A stretch of 7,087 bases of DNA from Sphingomonadaceae bacterium (GTDB taxonomy: Bacteria; Pseudomonadota; Alphaproteobacteria; Sphingomonadales; Sphingomonadaceae). The notes under the pieces are model-generated. The model made no database searches. It saw nothing but the letters and a program-made list of their open reading frames with translations, and was not told the DNA's origin. A program made the translations under genes and the position numbers. Positions 1-6,372 of the stretch are shown here, one piece after another. Position 1 is the first letter of the stretch. Every line of letters starts with the position of its first letter. The DNA lies in contig CANFIV010000075.1 in NCBI GenBank assembly GCA_947446935.1, positions 1 through 7,087 of the forward strand, in the 5' to 3' direction.

Positions 1-484
1 CGATCAGCAGACGATGGAGACCCGCGCCTACGCCGTGGCGCGCGCATTCGATCCGCTGCTGGTGAACACCGTCGTCGGCTTCATCGGGCCCGAGTATCTA
101 TACGACGCCAAGCAGATCATCCGCGCAGGGCTAGAAGACCACTTCTGCGGCAAGCTGCTCGGCCTGCCGATGGGCTGCGACGTGTGTTACACCAACCACG
201 CCGAGGCCGATCAGGACGACATGGACAGCCTGATGACTTTGCTGACCGTGGCCGGCTGCAGTTTCCTGATCTGCGTGCCGGGCAGCGATGATATCATGCT
301 CTCGTATCAGAGCCTCTCGTATCACGACGCGCTCTATCTCCGTTCGGCAATGGGCGTGCGCGCCGCACCGGAGTTCGAGACGTGGCTGGCCGAGGTCGGC
401 ATCGCCGCGCCCGACGGAACCCTGCGCGCACTGGCAGATGGCGCATCGCCGTTCGTGCGCAGGCTTGCGGAGAGCCTGCCTTGA
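1..484 (+). CDS. eutB: Ethanolamine ammonia-lyase large (catalytic) subunit, C-terminal part
   Basis: EutB is the catalytic TIM-barrel subunit of the adenosylcobalamin-dependent lyase that converts ethanolamine to acetaldehyde and ammonia in the cytosol. The gene enters from the left edge. The frame is open from base 2 and encodes about 160 residues, against roughly 450 for a full EutB, so about two thirds is missing. The Met codon at 14 is internal. Conserved blocks are GFIGPEYLYD (about bases 77-106), GLEDHFCGKLLGLPMGCDVC and YTNHAEADQDDMD. The Phe of GFIGPEYL and the Asp of GCDVC are 33 residues apart, the same spacing as Phe329 and Asp362, which I recall as substrate-pocket residues of the enteric enzyme. 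The stop codon TGA (482-484) overlaps the proposed TTG start of eutC, so the two subunits are probably translationally coupled. The family call is near certain; the residue matching is from memory. Confidence 0.96.
   Translation, partial: DQQTMETRAYAVARAFDPLLVNTVVGFIGPEYLYDAKQIIRAGLEDHFCGKLLGLPMGCDVCYTNHAEADQDDMDSLMTLLTVAGCSFLICVPGSDDIMLSYQSLSYHDALYLRSAMGVRAAPEFETWLAEVGIAAPDGTLRALADGASPFVRRLAESLP
469..473 (+). promoter_or_regulatory. Ribosome binding site deciding the eutC TTG start
   Basis: GGAGA inside the last codons of eutB ends 7 bases before TTG at 481. It is the main support for a TTG start rather than the in-frame ATG at 382. The site is read directly from the sequence; its use is inferred. 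Confidence 0.55.
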
Positions 485-1245
485 GCGATCTCGTAACCGG
501 CGATCTTTGGGCACGCCTGCGGCGCACGACGCCCGCGCGGATCGGCCTCGGACGGATCGGCCATGCGCCGCCGCTGGGCGACGTGCTGCAATTCCAGCTG
601 GCCCATGCCCGCGCGCGCGATGCGGTACATGCCGCGCTCGATGTCGAGGCCCTCGCCGCAGAGCTTGCGCCCATGCCGGTGCTGCAGGTGGAAAGTGCAG
701 CGGCTGACCGCACCACCTATCTGCGCCGGCCCGATTTCGGCCGCCGCCTTTCGGATCGCTCGGCGGCGCTTCTGGCGGAGGCTGGCGGGCGCTGTGATAT
801 CGTGTTTGTGATCGGCGACGGGCTCTCGGCCACCGGCGTCCAGTCCGGCGCAGCGCGGCTGCTCAAGGCCTGCGCCGATACGCTGGGCGATCTGGCGATC
901 GGCCCGGTGGTGATCGCGCGGCAGGCCCGCGTGGCGCTCGGCGATCCCATAGGCGAAGCGCTGGGCGCGCGGGTTTGCGTGATGATCATCGGCGAGCGGC
1001 CCGGCCTCACCGTGTCAGACAGCCTCGGCATCTATCTCACGTTCGCCCCGCGCACTGGCCGCAGCGATGCCGAACGCAACTGCATCTCCAACATCCACGG
1101 CGCGGGTGGTCTCACCCCTGCCGAGGCAGCCGCCAAGCTGGGCTGGCTGCTGCGCGAGGCGCTGCGCCGCCAGCTTTCGGGCGTCGATCTCAAAGACGAT
1201 CAGACACCCGGCCTGCCCCAACCGATCCAAGGAATTGAATCCTGA
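481..1245 (+). CDS. eutC: Ethanolamine ammonia-lyase small subunit
   Basis: EutC is the small subunit of ethanolamine ammonia-lyase and helps bind the adenosylcobalamin cofactor against the EutB barrel. The proposed product has 254 residues, slightly short beside the usual 250-300. Family motifs are YLRRPDFGRRL (80-90), DIVFVIGDGLSA (106-117), QARVALGDPIGE (148-159), the run from MIIGERPG to SLGIYLT (168-187) and RNCISNIHGAGGL (199-211). I chose TTG at 481 because GGAGA (469-473) lies 7 bases upstream, the protein then begins at the typical family N-terminus (DLWARLRR), and it overlaps the eutB stop as TTGA. An in-frame ATG at 382 would add 33 residues lying wholly inside eutB, with no family similarity that I recognise. 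The stop TGA (1243-1245) shares one base with the permease ATG. Function is very sure, the exact start fairly sure. Confidence 0.94.
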   Translation: MSDLVTGDLWARLRRTTPARIGLGRIGHAPPLGDVLQFQLAHARARDAVHAALDVEALAAELAPMPVLQVESAAADRTTYLRRPDFGRRLSDRSAALLAEAGGRCDIVFVIGDGLSATGVQSGAARLLKACADTLGDLAIGPVVIARQARVALGDPIGEALGARVCVMIIGERPGLTVSDSLGIYLTFAPRTGRSDAERNCISNIHGAGGLTPAEAAAKLGWLLREALRRQLSGVDLKDDQTPGLPQPIQGIES

Positions 1246-2591
1246 TGAACACAGCGCCCGTCCAACTCCAGCAAAGACTGGGTGCGTTCCACCTCTGGGC
1301 CATCGCCGTCGGATTGGTGATTTCCGGCGAATACTTCGGCTGGAGCTATGGCTGGGCGAGCGCAGGCACACTGGGCTTTCTCGTCGCGACCGTGGCGGTG
1401 GCGGCGATGTATATCGCCTTCATTTTCTCGTTCACCGAACTGACCACGGCCATTCCCAACGCAGGCGGACCCTTTGCCTATGGGCTGCGCGCGTTTGGGC
1501 CTGTTGGCGGAGCGGTTGCCGGCTTTGCGACCCTTATCGAGTTTCTCTTCGCACCGCCCGCCATTGCGCTCGCCATCGGTGCCTATCTCCACGTGCAGTT
1601 TCCCGCGCTTGAACCCAAACACGCGGCGCTGGGTGCCTACGTGGTGTTCATGGCGCTCAATATTGTGGGCGTACACATTGCGGCAAGCTTCGAGCTGGTC
1701 GTCACGCTGCTCGCCGTTGGCGAATTGCTGGTGTTCATGGGCGTGGTGTTGCCCGCATTCAGCTGGCAGAATTTCCTCGCGCGCGGCTGGGCCGGACAGG
1801 ACCATTTCAGCATGGCTGCTGTCGGCGGAATCTTCGCCGCCCTGCCCTTCGCAATCTGGTTTTTCCTTGCGATCGAAGGCGTAGCCATGGCCGCCGAGGA
1901 AGCCAAGGAACCGCACCGCACGATTCCCATCGCCTATATTTGCGGCATCCTGACGCTCACGTTGCTGGCCTTCGGCGTGATGGTCTTCGCCGGGGGTTCG
2001 GGCAACTGGGCGGAACTCTCAAGCCTCAACGATCCGCTACCACAAGCCATGAAGCGCGCGGTCGGTGCCTCGAGCGGGTGGCTGCACATGCTGGTGTGGC
2101 TCGGGCTGTTCGGGCTGGTAGCCTCGTTCCACGGCATCATCATGGGGTATGCCCGCCAGATCTTCGCGCTGGGGCGCGCCGGCTATCTCCCGGCAGTTTT
2201 CGCCCGCCTCCATCCGCGCTTCAAGACCCCCCATATCGCCACACTGGCCGGCGGCGTGGTCGGCATCGCCACGATCTACAGCGACGCGTTCATCAGCATC
2301 GCAGGCCAATCGCTCACCGCCAGCGTCGTCACGCTATCAGCCTTTGGCGCACTGCTGATGTATATCGTCTCGATGGCGGCACTGTTTCGCTTGCGCCGCA
2401 GCGAGCCGGGCCTCGCCCGTCCCTTCCGCGCGCCGCTCTATCCCTTCGCCCCCGCCTTCGCGCTTACTATGGCGAGCCTCGCCCTGCTGACCATGATCGC
2501 CAACAACGGCGAACTTGCCGCGATCTTTGTCGGCCTTATGGGGTTGCTGGTTGGCGGCTCGCTGATCTTCCGCCGGACTAAACCTCAATAG
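1245..2591 (+). CDS. eat: Ethanolamine permease (APC superfamily, Eat type)
   Basis: This is an inner-membrane transporter that brings in ethanolamine, probably by proton coupling, for the lyase encoded just upstream. The 448-residue product has the usual Eat length and about 12 hydrophobic segments, roughly at 17-37, 42-64, 90-113, 126-146, 149-171, 194-218, 230-250, 278-303, 330-352, 358-382, 403-419 and 424-442. Family hallmarks are AIAVGLVISGEYFGW (19-33) in the first helix, SFTELTTAIPNAGGPFAYG (62-80), AIWFFLAIEGVAMAAEEAKE (203-222) and GYARQIFALGRAGYLP (301-316). The start ATG overlaps the eutC stop by one base (TGATG), and AAGGAA (1229-1234) lies 10 bases upstream. Gene order eutB-eutC-permease argues for one transcript and supports ethanolamine over other amine or amino acid substrates. 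The end overlaps the convergent dehydrogenase by 7 bases. The family call is strong; the substrate comes from close sequence resemblance plus context. Confidence 0.93.
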   Translation: MNTAPVQLQQRLGAFHLWAIAVGLVISGEYFGWSYGWASAGTLGFLVATVAVAAMYIAFIFSFTELTTAIPNAGGPFAYGLRAFGPVGGAVAGFATLIEFLFAPPAIALAIGAYLHVQFPALEPKHAALGAYVVFMALNIVGVHIAASFELVVTLLAVGELLVFMGVVLPAFSWQNFLARGWAGQDHFSMAAVGGIFAALPFAIWFFLAIEGVAMAAEEAKEPHRTIPIAYICGILTLTLLAFGVMVFAGGSGNWAELSSLNDPLPQAMKRAVGASSGWLHMLVWLGLFGLVASFHGIIMGYARQIFALGRAGYLPAVFARLHPRFKTPHIATLAGGVVGIATIYSDAFISIAGQSLTASVVTLSAFGALLMYIVSMAALFRLRRSEPGLARPFRAPLYPFAPAFALTMASLALLTMIANNGELAAIFVGLMGLLVGGSLIFRRTKPQ

Positions 2592-3739
2592 CTGCGCGGG
2601 AGGCCGAGCGCGTGTTCGGCGAGGTAGGCGAGGATCAGGTTCGTCGAAATCGGCGCGACCTGATAGAGCCGCGTCTCGCGGAACTTGCGTTCGATATCGT
2701 ACTCGGCAGCAAAGCCGAAGCCGCCGTGGGTCTGGATACAGGCATTGCCCGCTTCCCAAGATGCATCGGCGGCGAGCATCTTGGCCATGTTGGCCTCCTC
2801 GCCCGCATTGGCCCCGCCCTCGTAGGCGCGCGCCGCCTCGTGCACCATCAGCTCGGCTGCGCGCATCGCGGCATAGGCCTTGGCGATGGGGAACTGCACG
2901 CCCTGGTTGGCCCCGATCGGCCGCCCAAAAACCTGGCGCTCCTTGGCGTAGTCGGTCGCGCGTTCGAGGAACCACTTGGCATCCCCGATGCACTCGGCCG
3001 CAATCAGGATGCGCTCGGCGTTCATGCCGGAGAGGATATAGCGAAAGCCCTTGCCCTCCTCGCCGATCAGGTTGGCGGCGGGCACGGGCACGTTGTCGAA
3101 CCAGATCTCGGTCGATGAATGGTTCATCATCGTGCGGATCGGCCGGATCGTCATGCCGTTCTGCAGCGCTTCCTTCATGTCGACGATGAACACCGACAAT
3201 CCGTCAGACTTGCGCTCTACCGACTCGCGCAGCGTGGTGCGCGCCAGCAGGATCATGAGGTCCGAATGCTCGGCGCGGCTCGTCCAGACCTTCTGACCAC
3301 TGATGAAATACGTGTCGCCCTCGCGCCGGGCGAAGGTGCGCAGCGAAAGCGTGTCGGTGCCGCTGCCCGGCTCGGTGACGCCGAAGGCTTGCAATCGCAG
3401 CTCGCCGCGCGCGATGCGGGGCAGATACCGTGCCTTCTGTTCATCGCTGCCGTGGCGCAGCAGCGTGCCCATCGTATACATCTGCGCGTGGCACGCCGAA
3501 CCATTGCACCCGGCGCGCTGCACTTCCTCCAGTATCGCGCAGCCAGCCGAAAGCGGCAGGCCCGAACCGCCAAACTCCTCCGGGATCAGCGCGGCAAGGA
3601 AGCCGCTTTTGGTCAGCGCATCGACGAATGCGGTCGGGTATTCCATTCGCGCATCAAGATCGCGCCAGTAGGTGCCCGGAAAGTCGGAACAAAGCGCGCG
3701 CACGGCATCGCGGATATCGGCATAGTCTGGTTCAAGCAT
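2585..3739 (-). CDS. Acyl-CoA dehydrogenase family protein
   Basis: This is an FAD flavoprotein that would oxidise an acyl-CoA to the 2,3-enoyl-CoA and pass electrons to electron-transfer flavoprotein. The 384-residue product is full length and shows the N-terminal helical, middle beta and C-terminal helical domains. GVTEPGSGTD (120-129) and the segment from Q336 (QTHGGFGF) to E355 fit the two family signatures. RQVFGRPIGANQ (268-279) is the FAD and dimer segment. The C-terminal position that usually holds the catalytic Glu reads YQVAP, giving Q360, while NAERIL (240-245) puts E242 where isovaleryl-CoA and long-chain enzymes keep their base. A branched or long acyl substrate is therefore possible but unproven. 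ATG at 3739 is the first possible start, because an in-frame TAA (3749-3751) lies three codons before it. There is no Shine-Dalgarno sequence; the mRNA just before AUG would be pyrimidine-rich. The gene is divergent from pxpA and convergent with the permease. No link to ethanolamine or 5-oxoproline breakdown is evident. Confidence 0.93.
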   Translation of the reverse strand: MLEPDYADIRDAVRALCSDFPGTYWRDLDARMEYPTAFVDALTKSGFLAALIPEEFGGSGLPLSAGCAILEEVQRAGCNGSACHAQMYTMGTLLRHGSDEQKARYLPRIARGELRLQAFGVTEPGSGTDTLSLRTFARREGDTYFISGQKVWTSRAEHSDLMILLARTTLRESVERKSDGLSVFIVDMKEALQNGMTIRPIRTMMNHSSTEIWFDNVPVPAANLIGEEGKGFRYILSGMNAERILIAAECIGDAKWFLERATDYAKERQVFGRPIGANQGVQFPIAKAYAAMRAAELMVHEAARAYEGGANAGEEANMAKMLAADASWEAGNACIQTHGGFGFAAEYDIERKFRETRLYQVAPISTNLILAYLAEHALGLPRSY

Positions 3740-3740
3740 G

Positions 3741-3748
3741 AAGGAGGG
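3741..3748 (+). promoter_or_regulatory. Strong Shine-Dalgarno-like sequence with no large gene behind it
   Basis: AAGGAGGG is a near-ideal anti-16S match on the plus strand. It sits 8 bases before GTG 3757 but more than 130 bases before the pxpA start, so it cannot serve pxpA directly. It lies just outside the dehydrogenase start codon on the opposite strand. The match is seen in the sequence; use by the small ORF is inferred. Confidence 0.35.
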
Positions 3749-3756
3749 TTAGCCCG

Positions 3757-3891
3757 GTGATTGCGCGACTGCAAAGACTCATGAACGTCGGGCTTGATGC
3801 AAAGAGTCCAATGCCCGAAAGTGATGATCAACTGGAAGGATTGCAGATGAAGCGGAACGGTCAAATCGCACTGGTGGCGCACTATGGCTGA
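3757..3891 (+). CDS. Possible 44-residue leader ORF coupled to pxpA
   Basis: A GTG at 3757 opens 44 codons ending in TGA at 3889-3891, which overlaps the pxpA ATG (3884) by 8 bases. The consensus-like AAGGAGGG (3741-3748) ends 8 bases upstream. A second in-frame ATG at 3847, preceded by GGAAGGA (3835-3841), would give a 14-residue peptide with the same stop. By my count only 24 of 44 third positions are G or C, well below the neighbouring genes, so the peptide itself may not be under selection. I recognise no protein family. It could serve to deliver ribosomes to pxpA, whose own start has no convincing Shine-Dalgarno sequence, or it may be chance. Confidence 0.25.
   Translation: MIARLQRLMNVGLDAKSPMPESDDQLEGLQMKRNGQIALVAHYG
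3770..3808. repeat. Direct repeat TGCAAAGAsTC, possible operator
   Basis: TGCAAAGACTC (3770-3780) recurs as TGCAAAGAGTC (3798-3808), matching at 10 of 11 positions and starting 28 bases apart. The last five bases of the two copies (GACTC and GAGTC) are also reverse complements of each other. Placement between divergent genes fits a regulator binding site, but which protein would bind is unknown. The repeat is seen in the sequence; the operator role is inference. Confidence 0.35.
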
Positions 3892-4660
3892 GCCCACACT
3901 CCGCACCATCGATCTCAATTCCGATCTCGGCGAAGGCTATGGCCCGTGGGTCATGGGCGATGACCGCGCCATGCTCGATATCGTCACCAGCGCCAATATT
4001 GCCTGCGGTGGCCACGCCAGCGATCCGGAAACGATGTTCCGCACACTGACCTGGGCGCGCGAACGCAAGATCACCGTGGGGGCGCACCCGAGCTATCCCG
4101 ACAAGGAAGGCTTCGGCCGCCGCCGTCTGCCCTGCCCGCCGCCCGAAGTGGAGCGCTTCGTCGCCGCGCAGACCGGCGCGCTGACGGCCATCGCGGCGCT
4201 CGCAGGAACGCGGGTGTGCTATGTGAAGCCGCACGGCGCACTGGCCAATGTCGCGACCGAAGACCGCCCGGTTGCAGAAGCTATCGTCCGCGCGGTGCGC
4301 GCCATCGACAGCAACCTCGCGATTCTCGCAATCTCGGGCACCGTGCTCGAAGTGACCGCGCGCGAAGCTGGTGTGCCGGTCTACAGCGAGATCTACGCGG
4401 ACCGTGGCTACACGCCCGCAGGCAATCTTGTGCCGCGCGACCAGCCCGGCGCGCTGATCGAGGATTATGGCGCAGCAGCCGCGCGGCTCCAGACCTATCT
4501 CGAAACCGGCAAGATGCCGACCGTCGGCGGCGCGCCAGTTGCGCTCGCCGGTCACTCGATCTGCGTTCACGGGGACAACCCCCATGCCGTCGTCATGGCC
4601 CGGGCAATCCGCGTCGCGCTTGCCGGACGCGGCGTCCAGATCGCCCCGTTTTTGCCGTGA
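3884..4660 (+). CDS. pxpA: 5-oxoprolinase subunit PxpA (LamB/YcsF family)
   Basis: PxpA works with PxpB and PxpC to open 5-oxoproline (pyroglutamate) to glutamate at the cost of ATP, clearing a spontaneous breakdown product of glutamine and glutathione. The 258-residue product has normal length. Family motifs, many likely lining the active site, are DLNSDLGEG (10-18), ANIACGGHASDP (37-48), GAHPSYPD (66-73), VKPHGAL (114-120), YADRGYTPAGNLVPR (171-185) and CVHGDNPH (227-234). The third motif is usually CGFHAGDP; here Gly43 and Ser46 replace Phe and Gly, while His44 is kept. ATG 3884 is the first possible start because the frame closes at 3848-3850 with no alternative start codon between. Only a weak GGTGG lies upstream, so coupling to the small upstream ORF is plausible. 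The stop overlaps the pxpB GTG. Confidence 0.93.
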   Translation: MAEPTLRTIDLNSDLGEGYGPWVMGDDRAMLDIVTSANIACGGHASDPETMFRTLTWARERKITVGAHPSYPDKEGFGRRRLPCPPPEVERFVAAQTGALTAIAALAGTRVCYVKPHGALANVATEDRPVAEAIVRAVRAIDSNLAILAISGTVLEVTAREAGVPVYSEIYADRGYTPAGNLVPRDQPGALIEDYGAAAARLQTYLETGKMPTVGGAPVALAGHSICVHGDNPHAVVMARAIRVALAGRGVQIAPFLP

Positions 4661-5310
4661 GTGATACCCCTACCATCCGCCCGGTGGGGGAAGGCGCCCT
4701 GCTCATCGAATTCGGCGACCGGATCGATGAGACCATCAACGCGAAGGTCGTCGCGCTGGACAAGGCGCTGGCGGCGCGCCCGCCGCGCGGGTTTCTCGAA
4801 GCGGTCCCGGCTTATTGCTCGCTGCTGATCGAGTATGATCCACAGTCCACTTCACAGGTCGAACTTGCCGAAGCCGCGCTGGAACTGGCAGGCAGCGCCC
4901 CGGCAGCTGCAACATCCGGCCGCGAACATGTCGTGCCAATCAGCTTCGAACCGCTCGATGGCCCCGATCTCGATCAAGTCGCAGCGCAGGCCGGGTTGGA
5001 TTGGGAAGAGGCCATCGCCGCGTTCCTGGCTTCGCGTTACCGGGTCTATATGTATGGGTTCGCGCCGGGCTATGCCTATATGGGCGGGGTTCCGCAGGTG
5101 TTGCAATTGCCGCGCAAGCCGATAGCCCAGCGCGGCCATCCCGCCGGCAGCGTGATCATCGCAGGCCCTCAATGCCTCATCACCACCCTTCCCATGCCGA
5201 CGGGCTGGTGGGTGATCGGCCGAACACCGCTCGCCGTGCTTGATGCGACAGGCGAACGCCCCTTCCGCTTCGATCCCGGCGACACCATCCGCTTCGAGCG
5301 GATCGCATGA
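4657..5310 (+). CDS. pxpB: 5-oxoprolinase subunit PxpB (KipI / allophanate hydrolase subunit 1-like)
   Basis: PxpB carries the carboxyltransferase C-D domain and pairs with PxpC; the complex with PxpA hydrolyses 5-oxoproline with ATP. The GTG at 4657 overlaps the pxpA stop as GTGA and gives 217 residues, matching the enteric protein at about 218. The typical N-terminus (TIRPVGEGALLIEFGD) follows at once, and translation probably relies on coupling since no Shine-Dalgarno sequence is seen. The frame stays open upstream to 4216, but that part lies inside pxpA and is not family-like. Recognisable blocks are GPDLDQVAAQAGL (102-114), YRVYMYGFAPGYAYMGG (128-144), PAGSVIIAGPQ (162-172) and GWWVIGRTPL (183-192). 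Two signature areas differ from the Escherichia coli form: SFEPL (96-100) in place of a YGG-type sequence, and QCLITTLPMPTGW (172-184) in place of QTGVYP...PGGW. It probably belongs to a divergent alphaproteobacterial subfamily. Confidence 0.9.
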   Translation: MSDTPTIRPVGEGALLIEFGDRIDETINAKVVALDKALAARPPRGFLEAVPAYCSLLIEYDPQSTSQVELAEAALELAGSAPAAATSGREHVVPISFEPLDGPDLDQVAAQAGLDWEEAIAAFLASRYRVYMYGFAPGYAYMGGVPQVLQLPRKPIAQRGHPAGSVIIAGPQCLITTLPMPTGWWVIGRTPLAVLDATGERPFRFDPGDTIRFERIA

Positions 5311-6308
5311 TCGCTCGCCTGCAGGTCGAGGCCGCCGGGCCGCTGACCTCGCTGCAGGATGCCGGTCGGCGCGGCGTGATGCGCTTCGGCGTGCCGCGCT
5401 CCGGCCCCATCGATCGCTTTGCGTTTGCTGCCGCGCTGACCGCCGCGAAACCGGCTGAAGGCACTGCAATCGAACTTTCGCTCGGCGGCCTGACTCTCAC
5501 CTGCCTCGAAGGCGAAGTGGGCTTTGCACTGTGCGGCGCGGCCTTCACGGTCGAAATCGACGGGCGCGCCATCGGCAGTTGGTGCCGCGCCACGCTCGGC
5601 CCCGGTCAGTGCCTGCGCATACGTCAGAGCGGAGGCAACTGGGCCTATCTCGCGTTCAGCGGATCTTGCACCACACCAACCTGGCTGGGCAGCCGCGCCA
5701 CACATGCGCTCTCGGGGTTGGGCGGCGGCATGGTCCGCGCAGGCGATGTGCTGGAATTGCACGCCACAAAGCCGCTGCCCCCAGCCGCCCTCCAAGCACC
5801 CGCACCGGCCTCACACCCAGCCCCCATCGGAATCGTGATCGGCCCGCAAGAGCGCTTCTTCGGCGCAGGCGCGCTGCAACGCCTCTGCGCGGAACCCTTC
5901 ATCGCCACCGGCACGTTTGACCGCATGGGCCGCGCGCTCGATGGTGCCCCGCTCCTGCCGCTGCGGCTCGACATGCCGAGCGAACCAGCGCTCCCCGGCT
6001 GCCTCCAGATCACCGGCGATGGCCGCATGACCATGCTCCTCGCCGATCACCAGACGACCGGGGGCTACCCCAAGATCGCGGCGGTCATCGGCGCGGATAT
6101 CGACCGCCTCGCGCAAATGGAGGCAGGCACAGCATTCCATTTCGAGGCAGTGTCGGTTGGTGAGGCCGTGAAACGCTTTCGGCGCATTGCCGATTGGCAA
6201 GCCGCCGCACTGCGCGCGCTCGTTTCAGCCGATGATCTTGCCCTCCGGCTGCTTGGCGCCAACCTTGTGGGAGGCGTCGTCGATGCGCTTGGCACGCATG
6301 AGGCCTAG
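5307..6308 (+). CDS. pxpC: 5-oxoprolinase subunit PxpC (biotin-dependent carboxyltransferase-like, KipA family)
   Basis: PxpC carries the A-B half of the carboxyltransferase-like domain and forms the heteromer with PxpB. ATG 5307 overlaps the pxpB stop as ATGA. The 333-residue product is full length. Family blocks are TSLQDAGRRGVMRFGVPRSG (14-33), IELSLGGL (55-62), FALCGAAF (73-80), VIGPQERFF (177-185), DRMGRALDG (205-213) and LLADHQTTGGYPKIAAVIGA (244-263), the last being the best diagnostic segment. The YLAFSGS stretch (114-120) departs from the usual YLAVAGGI, and a proline- and alanine-rich linker covers about 156-173. Despite the family name, no biotin or acyl-CoA carboxylase partner is present nearby, and the pxpA-pxpB-pxpC order fixes the role as 5-oxoprolinase or a close relative. 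It is the last gene of the operon, followed by a weak terminator-like element. Confidence 0.9.
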   Translation: MIARLQVEAAGPLTSLQDAGRRGVMRFGVPRSGPIDRFAFAAALTAAKPAEGTAIELSLGGLTLTCLEGEVGFALCGAAFTVEIDGRAIGSWCRATLGPGQCLRIRQSGGNWAYLAFSGSCTTPTWLGSRATHALSGLGGGMVRAGDVLELHATKPLPPAALQAPAPASHPAPIGIVIGPQERFFGAGALQRLCAEPFIATGTFDRMGRALDGAPLLPLRLDMPSEPALPGCLQITGDGRMTMLLADHQTTGGYPKIAAVIGADIDRLAQMEAGTAFHFEAVSVGEAVKRFRRIADWQAAALRALVSADDLALRLLGANLVGGVVDALGTHEA

Positions 6309-6338
6309 AGCCACTGAGCAGGCCGGAAAGCGGGCCCA

Positions 6339-6358
6339 CGCATCGCTTTGCGGTTTTT
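6339..6358 (+). terminator. Weak terminator-like hairpin after pxpC
   Basis: CGCA (6339-6342) and TGCG (6349-6352) can form a 4-base-pair stem with a 6-base loop, followed by G and five T residues (6354-6358). It lies 31 bases past the pxpC stop, a sensible place for an intrinsic terminator. The stem is short, so I rate it low. The element is seen in sequence; activity is inferred. Confidence 0.3.
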
Positions 6359-6372
6359 CGCCATGTTCAAGA

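Larger units (their letters stand above)
3740..3883. promoter_or_regulatory. Divergent intergenic region between the acyl-CoA dehydrogenase and pxp operon
   Basis: These 144 bases must carry the promoter for the minus-strand dehydrogenase and probably the one for pxpABC. The composition is less GC-rich than the flanking genes. Candidate elements are weak. On the plus strand TTGATG (3794-3799) is followed 17 bases later by GAAAGT, a poor -10. On the minus strand TTGACC (complement of 3860-3865) is a fair -35 without a clear -10. The segment also contains a direct repeat at 3770-3808 and a possible leader ORF, listed separately. No regulator gene adjoins it in this window. Confidence 0.5.

Noticed and set aside
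382..480. Upstream extension of eutC from an in-frame ATG at 382
   Set aside because: It lies wholly inside eutB, reads as an arginine-rich shadow sequence, and the TTG at 481 has a ribosome site and the right family N-terminus.
1200..1916. 238-codon open frame on the minus strand opposite the permease
   Set aside because: Typical of high-GC shadow frames. Its translation shows no family features, while the plus strand encodes a clear transporter.
1..2591. Ethanolamine microcompartment locus
   Set aside because: No shell, EutS/EutM-type or signature-peptide gene is visible. The gene order is that of the short eutBC-permease form.
2337..2993. 218-codon minus-strand frame spanning the permease and dehydrogenase ends
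   Set aside because: Arginine- and glycine-rich shadow of the dehydrogenase in a different frame.
3779..4585. 268-codon open frame on the minus strand opposite pxpA
   Set aside because: Composition is of the antisense type, and pxpA on the other strand matches its family throughout.
4216..4656. Upstream extension of pxpB to 4216
   Set aside because: The sequence is a shadow of pxpA in another frame with no resemblance to PxpB. GTG 4657 gives the normal length and N-terminus.
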